From NCBI GenBank assembly GCA_905479795.1, contig CAJQNX010000037.1:1-12595 (forward strand): a DNA stretch of 12,595 nt. Reading direction: 5' to 3'. The notes under the pieces were generated by a model. The model was not told where the DNA came from, searched no databases, and saw only the letters and a list, made by a program, of their open reading frames with translations. Below, in pieces: positions 1 through 5,715 of the stretch (the first letter of the stretch is position 1; every line of letters starts with the position of its first letter). Made by a program: the position numbers and the translations under genes. This stretch comes from an uncultured Candidatus Midichloriaceae bacterium. Lineage in GTDB: Bacteria > Pseudomonadota > Alphaproteobacteria > Rickettsiales > Midichloriaceae.

Positions 1-1
1 T

Positions 2-127
2 TATTGCGAATCAATAAAACTAGGTGCGTACGCAGTACTTAGTGATCATCCTACAAAAATGATACAACTAAAACAAAAGCTTGAAAATGAGGGAGTTGAA
101 CATCATTGTTCAATAACTAATCATTAA
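2..127 (+). CDS. C-terminal 41 codons of an unrecognised protein, cut by the window edge
   Basis: One frame is open from the window edge to a TAA at 125-127, directly followed by a second in-frame TAA at 128-130. The 41 visible residues include GAYAVLSDHP and a Lys/Glu-rich helix-like stretch, and end in SITNH. Base composition here is visibly less AT-rich than in the following 240 bases, which supports real coding sequence. The GAYAVLS stretch faintly recalls the C-terminal lobe of GHMP-type kinases, but this is too weak to assign a family. The gene runs toward the leftward helicase gene, so the two are convergent. I do not recognise the protein. Confidence 0.45.
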   Translation, partial: YCESIKLGAYAVLSDHPTKMIQLKQKLENEGVEHHCSITNH

Positions 128-259
128 TAAAAAGAAAATTAACATATCAATATATCGTTCATGCACTTTAAGTTTACCCATAAATATATCTGATATAGCT
201 TATAAACCATTTTCATTAAAACTATCTACATAACCAAGTAGCGGTCGCAAAAAATGGAT

Positions 260-282
260 AATGCCAATAAAAAATTGGCATT
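260..282. terminator. Candidate bidirectional terminator hairpin
   Basis: A perfect 9-bp inverted repeat, AATGCCAAT (260-268) and ATTGGCATT (274-282), has a 5-nt A loop. It lies between two convergent genes. Read leftward, the stem is followed after four bases by ATTTTTTG, giving a U run. Read rightward, the following bases are only moderately T-rich. Stem, loop and location fit a shared rho-independent terminator, although the U tract is not ideal in either direction. Confidence 0.45.
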
Positions 283-311
283 TGACTTTAAAGCAATTAG
301 CTGTTGAAAAC

Positions 312-356
312 TGCTAAGCTAAATTTTGTGTAAAATTTAAGTATAATTTAGTAGCA
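312..356 (-). terminator. Weak AT-rich hairpin just past the helicase stop
   Basis: TGCTA (312-316) pairs with TAGCA (352-356), and TAAATT (320-325) pairs with AATTTA (345-350). An alternative inner hairpin is TAAATTTT-GTGT-AAAATTTA (320-339). It starts 14 bases past the helicase stop codon on the minus strand and is followed by GTTTTC. The stem is AT-only apart from its base, so it may be a weak terminator or 3'-end stabiliser, or chance in AT-rich DNA. Confidence 0.25.
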
Positions 357-369
357 AAAATTAACGATA

Positions 370-1557
370 TTAAGCACTTTTTTTAGCACTAAAAAATCTT
401 TTAAATTTACTTTTTTTAAAACGATTATTGCCAGGTGATTTTGGCTTGGTAAATTTCTCTTTTGAAGAACCTTTACTAGGATCAAGTAAGCGCTCTATTC
501 TTTTCCACTTATTTAACTCGCTTGGTAAGATTAGATTCAATGCCGACCCATCAGAATCAGCTCGTCCAGTTCTCCCTATGCGGTGAATATAATCCTCAGG
601 GGACATTGGCAAATCATAGTTAACTACATGTTCAACGTGAGATATGTCCAAACCTCTTGAAGCAATATCAGTTGCAATCATTATACGAAAGTTTTTTGCA
701 CGGAAATTTTTAATTACTCTTTCACGTTTTCTATGCATAACATCACCATGTATCGTTGAAACACTGTGATTATCTTTTGATAACTTCTTAGTTAAGCTTT
801 CTGCTAAAATTTTTGTATTTACAAATACGATTATCGATCCTTCTCGAGCGTCTAATTCACCCGAAAGATCGCTATATCTAGTTGCACTACTGGTATGTTT
901 AATGTCCTGCTTTATTTTTGGAGTTATTTTATTTAAAGAACCAACCGTTACTCTTTCTGGATCTTGCAGATATTTTTTCGATAACCTTATAATTTCCGGT
1001 GAAAAAGTAGCAGAGAACATTAACGTTTGCCTTTTTGCAGGTAAAAATTTTAGAATTTCATCTAATTGAATACTAAAACCCATATCTAACATTCTATCTG
1101 ATTCATCAATTACCAGCATACTTATTCTTTTAAGATTTAAACTTTTGCGGTTTAAATGATCAGTTACTCTTCCTGGCGTTCCAACAATTATGTTAGGTCT
1201 CTTTTTAAGGTTATGAATTTGTTTAAATATTGGAGCTCCACCAATTAATAAGACTGAAGAAATAGTTTTTATTTTTAAAAGCAAATCCTCGACTACAGCT
1301 TGTATCTGAGCAGCTAATTCTCTAGTTGGAGTTAATATTAAAGTTTGCTCATCATCTGCTTGCAAAATTCTAGATAATACTGGAACCAAAAAAGCTATTG
1401 TTTTGCCCGTCCAAGTTTGTGCAGAGCCTATCACATCTTTACCTTCCAAAGCTAAAGGTATGGTTTGAGCCTGAATAGGAGTTGGAATAGTTAAATTCAT
1501 TCTAGTTAAAGAATTTTTAAGATCATTAGGTATATTAAGAGAGTTAAAATTGTCCAT
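370..1557 (-). CDS. DEAD-box ATP-dependent RNA helicase, RhlE-like, with altered motifs I and II
   Basis: This is a cytoplasmic ATP-driven RNA-unwinding protein, probably acting in ribosome assembly or mRNA turnover. Numbering is from the ATG at 1557 (395 residues). Motifs appear in order: Q motif PTPIQ (about 25-29), motif I AQTWTGKT (46-53), Ia PTRELAAQI, Ib TPGR, motif II DESD (151-154), III SAT, a motif IV-like VFVNTK, V ATDIASRGLDI, and VI HRIGRTGR. A basic tail rich in Lys, Arg and Phe follows, as is usual in RhlE/DeaD-type proteins for RNA contact. The frame extends four codons upstream to a TTG at 1569, but the ATG is the more likely start because the Q-motif region then has normal length; no clear Shine-Dalgarno sequence precedes it. 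Motif I has Trp where Gly is standard, and motif II reads DESD instead of DEAD. RhlE is the nearest subfamily by RMLDMGF and the short tail, but the exact orthologue is uncertain. Confidence 0.9.
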   Translation of the reverse strand: MDNFNSLNIPNDLKNSLTRMNLTIPTPIQAQTIPLALEGKDVIGSAQTWTGKTIAFLVPVLSRILQADDEQTLILTPTRELAAQIQAVVEDLLLKIKTISSVLLIGGAPIFKQIHNLKKRPNIIVGTPGRVTDHLNRKSLNLKRISMLVIDESDRMLDMGFSIQLDEILKFLPAKRQTLMFSATFSPEIIRLSKKYLQDPERVTVGSLNKITPKIKQDIKHTSSATRYSDLSGELDAREGSIIVFVNTKILAESLTKKLSKDNHSVSTIHGDVMHRKRERVIKNFRAKNFRIMIATDIASRGLDISHVEHVVNYDLPMSPEDYIHRIGRTGRADSDGSALNLILPSELNKWKRIERLLDPSKGSSKEKFTKPKSPGNNRFKKSKFKRFFSAKKSA

Positions 1558-1571
1558 AAGTAAATACAATA

Positions 1572-1624
1572 AATAATAATTATTTAGGCACTATAGCGCC
1601 TTTATTTTATTAATAATTATTATT
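1572..1624 (-). promoter_or_regulatory. Nested inverted repeat in the helicase mRNA leader
   Basis: Thirteen-base arms AATAATAATTATT (1572-1584) and AATAATTATTATT (1612-1624) are perfect reverse complements. Between them is a short GC-rich hairpin at 1586-1601. Read on the minus strand it is AGGCGC-TATA-GTGCCT, where the only non-Watson-Crick pair is a G-U. The structure ends 15 bases before the helicase ATG and lies inside the transcript expected from the promoter at 1723-1751. It could shield the ribosome landing site or act as a processing or terminator element; there is no U tract after it. Confidence 0.4.
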
Positions 1625-1722
1625 CGGGTATTTATTAATTTAGCTGTCTTAGATAGATGCTAACTCTAACAATTAATCCTATAAAGTTAAGATATAAAAA
1701 ATAAATTATTAATAACTCTGGA

Positions 1723-1751
1723 ACTATATATAATCATTCATCAAATGTCAA
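1723..1751 (-). promoter_or_regulatory. Sigma-70-type promoter for the helicase gene
   Basis: On the minus strand a perfect -35 box TTGACA (1746-1751) is separated by exactly 17 bases from TATAGT (1723-1728), a five-of-six match to the -10 consensus. Transcription should start near 1716, giving a leader of about 155 nt before the ATG at 1557. It sits about 40 bases downstream of the ftsA stop codon, so the helicase gene is probably transcribed independently of ftsQA. Confidence 0.65.
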
Positions 1752-1791
1752 TTAATTAACTACTTCATCAAAATAATCATATGTGTAATCT

Positions 1792-3015
1792 TCAAAAATT
1801 CTCTTTAAACCATACCCAAATTGATTTTAAAAATCCCTTTTTGTCCTCCAGTAAATTTCTTCTGTGGTGATTCATATTTTCAATGCATTTTAACATCCCT
1901 ATTGGAACTGCAAAACCAGTTCTTAAAAAATTGCTAGGGATTCCCTCTTGATTGTTTGGCATACCAATTCTTGCTTTTGTTTCAAAGACTTCCTCTACCA
2001 ATTCTTTCATCCCAATTGACTGCGCACATCCACCTGTAAACACCACTTTACTGACTAATTCCATCATATCATTATCCTGTAATTTGCTTTTCAACAATGT
2101 TAGAATTTCATGCATTCTTGCTATAATTACGTCATTAAGTTCATTTTGATCAATAAAACACTCTTCGTCATGAGATGTATCTGCATCTACCTTTATAGAT
2201 TGCGTACAAGCATCACCATCTAACCTAATCATAGAGCCGTATGTGTTTTTTATTTTCTCCGCCACCCTCATATCTAAGTTAAATACTTTTGCAATATCCT
2301 TTATGAGGTTTGCGCCACCATACGGCACCCCATCAGTAAATATTATCTTATCATTAAAAAATAATGATATAGTTGATGAAGCACCATTAATTTCAATTAA
2401 TGCACTACCAAATTCCATTTCTTCACTTTTTAAGCAAGATACCCCAGCGGCATATCCACTACATATATAGCCTTCTATTTTAAGCTGGCATAGCTCAAGG
2501 CACTTTGAAATATTCACTATATAATTTACTGGAGCACTTACTATATGAAAAAATCCTGTAAGTTTATTTCCGTAAAGTCCTAATGGATACGAAATACCTC
2601 TATTGCCATCCAGTATATATTCGTATGGGAAAGTATGAATAATTTCAACTTCCTGTTTATTAAATTTGCCCAATACCTTAAATAATAGTTTATTCAAATC
2701 TTTGACTGTCACTTCTTGATTAGCAAGAATAATATCTCCTGAACTCCTTTCAGAAATTAAAAACGATGAATTGAGACTTATAAAAACATTTTTTATGGTT
2801 ACTGAAGCCATTTTTTCCGCCACTTCTACAGATTTAATAATAGCATCTTTTGCAATTTCTAAATTGACAACCATTCCAGATTTCACGCCCTTTGAAGCAG
2901 TTTGCGACACCCCTAAAATTTCATAATTATCCGCATATATTCTCTTGACTATAAAGCAAGTTATTTTCGTACTACCTATATCTAAAATAGAAATTATATG
3001 TTTTCCTTTAATCAT
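1792..3015 (-). CDS. ftsA: Cell division protein FtsA
   Basis: FtsA is an actin-like ATPase that tethers FtsZ filaments to the inner membrane and recruits later division proteins. The 407 residues are close to the usual length of about 420. Visible features are the N-terminal phosphate-1 loop LDIGSTKITCF (11-21), a 1C-subdomain region from about 80 to 165, the phosphate-2 region IEINGASST (207-215), the adenosine-binding motif VVFTGGCAQSIGM (324-336), and a C-terminal amphipathic membrane-targeting helix FLKSIWVWFKENF (395-407). The phosphate-2 loop is unusual because the normal Asp-Xaa-Gly-Gly-Gly-Thr pattern is replaced by Glu-Ile-Asn-Gly-Ala-Ser. The ATG overlaps the ftsQ stop codon as ATGA (3015-3012), indicating translational coupling. 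No ftsZ follows in this window; the next gene is the helicase. Confidence 0.93.
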   Translation of the reverse strand: MIKGKHIISILDIGSTKITCFIVKRIYADNYEILGVSQTASKGVKSGMVVNLEIAKDAIIKSVEVAEKMASVTIKNVFISLNSSFLISERSSGDIILANQEVTVKDLNKLLFKVLGKFNKQEVEIIHTFPYEYILDGNRGISYPLGLYGNKLTGFFHIVSAPVNYIVNISKCLELCQLKIEGYICSGYAAGVSCLKSEEMEFGSALIEINGASSTISLFFNDKIIFTDGVPYGGANLIKDIAKVFNLDMRVAEKIKNTYGSMIRLDGDACTQSIKVDADTSHDEECFIDQNELNDVIIARMHEILTLLKSKLQDNDMMELVSKVVFTGGCAQSIGMKELVEEVFETKARIGMPNNQEGIPSNFLRTGFAVPIGMLKCIENMNHHRRNLLEDKKGFLKSIWVWFKENF

Positions 3016-3740
3016 ACCTTGTTTTTGAATCTTAAAAATAATTTTTCTGGATATAATCTTAAATCAATTATATCAACTTTGTCCTTATATTTTAAATTTT
3101 TTAATATTTTTTCTAATTTTTTAATCGCATTATCCACATTATTTTCCGGTAATTTTATCACTATATTATCTTCAGTATACACGTCCCATCTTCTATTACC
3201 AATATAATGCAAACTTTTAACTTTTTTATACAAAGAAAATGGCCTAAGTAAATCAAGAAATTTTTTCAATTTATTATCAAAATTTTGTCCAAATATTATA
3301 ATCAAGTCTTTATATACTTCCAAATCCTTAATTTTCAATATTTTATTTCCCTCATCATCAATTAACCAAGGTGCCTTTTTATTCCACCAAATAGCAAATG
3401 GTTTGCGTTCAAAAATTATAATTTTTATTGTCCCAGAATAGTTTACGTTGATGCTGACATCCTTAATTTCATCCAATTTAAGTAGTCTTTCTCTAATATC
3501 GCGTACAGAAATTAAGTATAATTTTTGCCCAATTTTAAGATCAGTTAATTTTAATATAAATTGTTCAGATAATAAATTATTTCCTGAAACATCAATCTGC
3601 TTTAATACGGCAAAATTTTCAAAGCTATCTTGCAAATAACTCTTTATACTTAATATGTAATTGTTATTATTGGCATAGTAATATAGGGTTATAAACACCA
3701 CTAATAAAAGAATAGATCTTAAAAACAATCTACGTATCAT
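3012..3740 (-). CDS. ftsQ: Cell division protein FtsQ (bitopic, POTRA domain)
   Basis: FtsQ is a divisome protein that links the early cytoplasmic ring to periplasmic septal wall synthesis. From the ATG at 3740 it has 242 residues: a short basic N-terminus MIRRLFLRS, one transmembrane segment rich in Leu, Val, Ile and Phe (about 9-22), then a POTRA domain (about 45-112) and the FtsQ core. The hallmark region IIIFERKPFAIWW followed by PWLIDDEGN matches the FtsQ pattern ER.P.A.W...LID..G. The frame extends ten codons upstream to a TTG at 3770. I prefer the ATG because it gives the normal positively charged N-terminus directly before the membrane helix; no Shine-Dalgarno sequence is evident at either. 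The stop codon overlaps the ftsA start by four bases. The usual alphaproteobacterial neighbours ddl and murB are not upstream. Confidence 0.88.
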   Translation of the reverse strand: MIRRLFLRSILLLVVFITLYYYANNNNYILSIKSYLQDSFENFAVLKQIDVSGNNLLSEQFILKLTDLKIGQKLYLISVRDIRERLLKLDEIKDVSINVNYSGTIKIIIFERKPFAIWWNKKAPWLIDDEGNKILKIKDLEVYKDLIIIFGQNFDNKLKKFLDLLRPFSLYKKVKSLHYIGNRRWDVYTEDNIVIKLPENNVDNAIKKLEKILKNLKYKDKVDIIDLRLYPEKLFLRFKNKV

Positions 3741-3770
3741 TATGTTGATTAATAAATAGAATGTGGTCAA

Positions 3771-3907
3771 TATAGCAATATTATTGTTTTATTGCCATAA
3801 ATTTAAATTAATAGCAAATCCTAGCATTGCCAAAAATATATGTTTCTATTGCCATCTAGTTAATTTTATTTTACTCTACATCAATAATACAGAGAGATTT
3901 AGTAAGA
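3771..3907. promoter_or_regulatory. Divergent promoter region with repeated TATTGCCAT boxes
   Basis: This is the region between leftward ftsQ and rightward orf150. The nonamer TATTGCCAT occurs at 3790-3798 and 3847-3855. A related ATTGCCA is at 3826-3832, and the exact inverted copy ATGGCAATA at 3908-3916 overlaps the orf150 start codon. TATAGCAATA (3771-3780) is an imperfect inverted partner of TATTGCCATA (3790-3799); in minus-strand RNA this pair forms a 10-bp hairpin with one G-U pair. Promoter cores are weak: minus-strand TATTAA (3808-3813) preceded by TGC, and plus-strand AATAAT (3883-3888). A shared operator for both directions is inferred. Confidence 0.4.
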
Positions 3908-4360
3908 ATGGCAATAATAATTGATAACAAAGGGGATTATAAAAAATTTTCAAAAAAAATACATCCTGATAAGGTTGCTCTCGATGAGAAAAAAATTGCT
4001 AATCAAATTATTGCCAAAACAAACCCTTTAAATGAAGAGGCTGAAAAAAACGGATATCCATTTGAATATATCCCAAAAAAAGATGAATATTGTTTTTTAA
4101 TATCAAAGATCTATCTAGCTGATAGAGTTATCAATAATACTTTAAAAGATATATTTATAACTAACTGTGAAGAATTTCAAAAACATAATTTCAGCTATGA
4201 AAATCAACTTTTAATTTTTGAAGATTTAAAGAATGTTCCAGAACATAAGTATGATAAAATAATACACTCACATGATATCTTGACTGATGGGAAAGAACAC
4301 CAAAATTCTGAATTAGACGATGCATTGCAATGCATTGAAGGTATTTTAGATGAATGTTAA
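3908..4360 (+). CDS. Uncharacterised 150-residue protein with a partial J-domain-like HPDK stretch
   Basis: This is a predicted soluble cytosolic protein with no signal peptide or membrane segment; it is Lys-rich at the N-terminus and acidic at the C-terminus. Residues 11-47 resemble helix II, the HPDK loop (19-22) and helix III of a DnaJ J domain: YKKFSKKIHPDK, then DEKKIANQI and NPLNEEAE. Helix I is absent. The upstream frame is closed by a TAG at 3857-3859, and the intervening codons do not look like helix I. The rest (50-150) matches no family I know. An AGAGAGA at 3891-3897 upstream of the ATG may serve as ribosome-binding site. The stop is 13 bases before the outer-membrane gene, so the two are probably co-transcribed. 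A role in stimulating DnaK or as an effector is possible but unproven; the J-domain resemblance may be chance. Confidence 0.7.
   Translation: MAIIIDNKGDYKKFSKKIHPDKVALDEKKIANQIIAKTNPLNEEAEKNGYPFEYIPKKDEYCFLISKIYLADRVINNTLKDIFITNCEEFQKHNFSYENQLLIFEDLKNVPEHKYDKIIHSHDILTDGKEHQNSELDDALQCIEGILDEC
4320..4335. repeat. Perfect 16-bp palindrome near the start of the outer-membrane gene
   Basis: ATGCATTGCAATGCAT is its own reverse complement. It lies inside the last codons of orf150, 38 bases before the ATG of the next gene. It could be a dimeric-regulator site or form a small hairpin in the mRNA, or simply reflect the codons for Ala-Leu-Gln-Cys-Ile. Confidence 0.35.
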
Positions 4361-4361
4361 T

Positions 4362-4366
4362 AGGTG
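4362..4366 (+). promoter_or_regulatory. Shine-Dalgarno sequence of the outer-membrane gene
   Basis: AGGTG is complementary to the CACCU of the 16S rRNA tail and lies seven bases before the ATG at 4374. It is the clearest ribosome-binding site in the window, where most genes lack one, suggesting efficient translation of the downstream protein. Confidence 0.55.
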
Positions 4367-4373
4367 AAAAATA

Positions 4374-5597
4374 ATGAATAATTTTAAGTTAAATTTAAGA
4401 AGCACTATAGTAAGTTTTTTCACTTTGCTATTACTTAGCTCTTTATTTTTTAATTCATATGCTGCGAGTAATGATGAAAAAATTCAAAATACAAAAAACA
4501 AATCAAAAAATGCAATTGATAAGGAATTAGAATATTTGAGCAAAGGCATAAGTTATGAAAACACTAAAAATCACAATGTTGAATTAGTAACAAAGAAAAT
4601 CGATAAGCAAAATAATACTTCAAAAGATAATGCAATTGATAAAGAATTAGAGTATTTGAATAAAGGGATCAAATATGATGATTATAAAAATAATAGCAAG
4701 GTTGAATTAATAACAAAGAAAATTGATAAGCAAAATAATACTTCAAAAGATAATCGAATAAGTAAAGAATCGGAGTATTTGAGTAAAGATATAAATTACA
4801 AAAACAGTAAAAATAATAGCAAGGTTGAATTAGCAGTAAAGCCGGTTGACAAGCCAAAAAGCGCCTTAAAAGATAATTCAATAAGTAAAGAATTGGCATA
4901 TTTAGACAAAGGTGTAAATTATGAAAATGGCAAAAGTAAACTTATAGGTCAAATATATTTAAGAACTGATTTAGGATTTTCAAAACTACAAACCAATGTA
5001 TACAATGATCGTCTTTGCATTAATAAATGTAACGACAAAGATTACAATTCAGGAAAAGCTTATAATTTTGGAATAGGCTGGTATATTAACAATGATTATA
5101 GGATGGATTTATTATACAACACTGCGAGCCTAAAATTTAACTATGATCAGCAAAATAAAGCCGATATTATTAATTATAAGCATAAAGTAGATATATCTAC
5201 TTTAATGCTGAACTTGTATAGGTATCAAAGTATATCAAAATATTTCGATTTATACATAGGTGGAGGAATTGGATACACTAGAATATCTCCCGAGTATGCC
5301 ATAAGAACAGTAATATATAGCGATAATAAGAAAAGAGATAATAAGAAAGTTTTTTCCTCCAAACCAAGTAATAACTTTTCTTATAGTTTAACTACTGGAA
5401 CATCTTTAAAAGTTACTAATAATATAGAATTAAATTTAGGCTATAGATTTTTAAATTATGGTAAAATAAAGGGATTTGATAATAGCTATGATCCTAAATT
5501 TAAGCATTCTATAAATTATAACCCGGTTAAAAGCGGCTCTCTTAGGGGCCATAACGTTACTTTAGGTGTTATTTATAAATTACCAAAAAAGCCTTGA
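4374..5597 (+). CDS. Outer-membrane beta-barrel surface protein with Lys-rich tandem-repeat spacer
   Basis: This is probably a Sec-exported outer-membrane protein of the Rickettsiales surface-antigen/opacity type. A signal peptide spans 1-30: basic MNNFKLNLRS, a hydrophobic core, then a cleavage-like SYA before ASNDE. Residues 46-190 hold three tandem units of 40-41 residues plus a partial fourth, each starting N-x-I-(D/S)-K-E and rich in Lys, Asn, Asp and Tyr. Residues 191-403 read as eight amphipathic strands, including IGQIYLRTDLGF, AYNFGIGWYI, FDLYIGGGIGYTRI, IELNLGYRF and HNVTLGVIYKL, matching an eight-strand barrel. Cys215 and Cys219 lie in the first predicted loop and could form a disulfide. 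The chain ends LPKKP rather than in an aromatic residue. If the barrel has normal topology, the repeat region sits in the periplasm as a spacer. The gene follows orf150 by 13 bases with a strong AGGTG. Its exact function and ligand are unknown. Confidence 0.85.
   Translation: MNNFKLNLRSTIVSFFTLLLLSSLFFNSYAASNDEKIQNTKNKSKNAIDKELEYLSKGISYENTKNHNVELVTKKIDKQNNTSKDNAIDKELEYLNKGIKYDDYKNNSKVELITKKIDKQNNTSKDNRISKESEYLSKDINYKNSKNNSKVELAVKPVDKPKSALKDNSISKELAYLDKGVNYENGKSKLIGQIYLRTDLGFSKLQTNVYNDRLCINKCNDKDYNSGKAYNFGIGWYINNDYRMDLLYNTASLKFNYDQQNKADIINYKHKVDISTLMLNLYRYQSISKYFDLYIGGGIGYTRISPEYAIRTVIYSDNKKRDNKKVFSSKPSNNFSYSLTTGTSLKVTNNIELNLGYRFLNYGKIKGFDNSYDPKFKHSINYNPVKSGSLRGHNVTLGVIYKLPKKP
4509..4943 (+). 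repeat. Tandem coding repeat, three 120-123 bp units plus a partial fourth
   Basis: The units are 4509-4628, 4629-4751, 4752-4874 and the partial 4875-4943. Units 1 and 2 are nearly identical at both ends: they share GCAATTGATAA and CAAAATAATACTTCAAAAGA. Units 2 and 3 share AAAATAATAGCAAGGTTGAA. The later units diverge more, so the array probably grew from its 5' end by recent duplication. All units keep the frame. Confidence 0.85.
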
Positions 5598-5687
5598 TCT
5601 TACACTATTTTGGCGCCGTCAAGTTGGTCAATTTAGAGTATAGGTTATTATCAGATATTAAATATTCTTTTTTATTTAAAACTCCAA

Positions 5688-5696
5688 TGCTATAAT
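5688..5696 (+). promoter_or_regulatory. Extended -10 promoter for ispG
   Basis: TGCTATAAT combines the extended -10 TGN with a perfect TATAAT hexamer (5691-5696), 19 bases before the ispG ATG. The -35 region is only T-rich, as expected for extended -10 promoters. The leader would be about 13 nt, too short for a usual Shine-Dalgarno arrangement; none is visible. Confidence 0.55.
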
Positions 5697-5715
5697 TCTT
5701 AAAAAATTATATAAA

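Larger units (their letters stand above)
128..369. other. Convergent intergenic region
   Basis: This is very AT-rich sequence between the 3' ends of the left-edge gene (+) and the helicase gene (-). No credible reading frame is visible. It holds two inverted repeats, listed separately, that could end transcription from either side. Confidence 0.5.

Noticed and set aside
1558..1569. TTG start four codons upstream of the helicase ATG
   Set aside because: The ATG at 1557 gives the normal distance to the Q motif, and neither site has a ribosome-binding sequence that would favour TTG.
3741..3770. TTG start ten codons upstream of the ftsQ ATG
   Set aside because: The extra residues are hydrophobic and would precede the basic cluster that normally starts FtsQ; the added segment also overlaps the leader hairpin region.
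4509..4943. CRISPR-like spacing of repeats
   Set aside because: The repeats are 120-123 bp, keep a reading frame inside one gene and have no unique spacers.
5654..5667. GATATTAAATATTC followed by a T run as a terminator for the outer-membrane gene
   Set aside because: The symmetric core is A/T only with almost no loop, so a stable hairpin is unlikely despite the T-rich tail.
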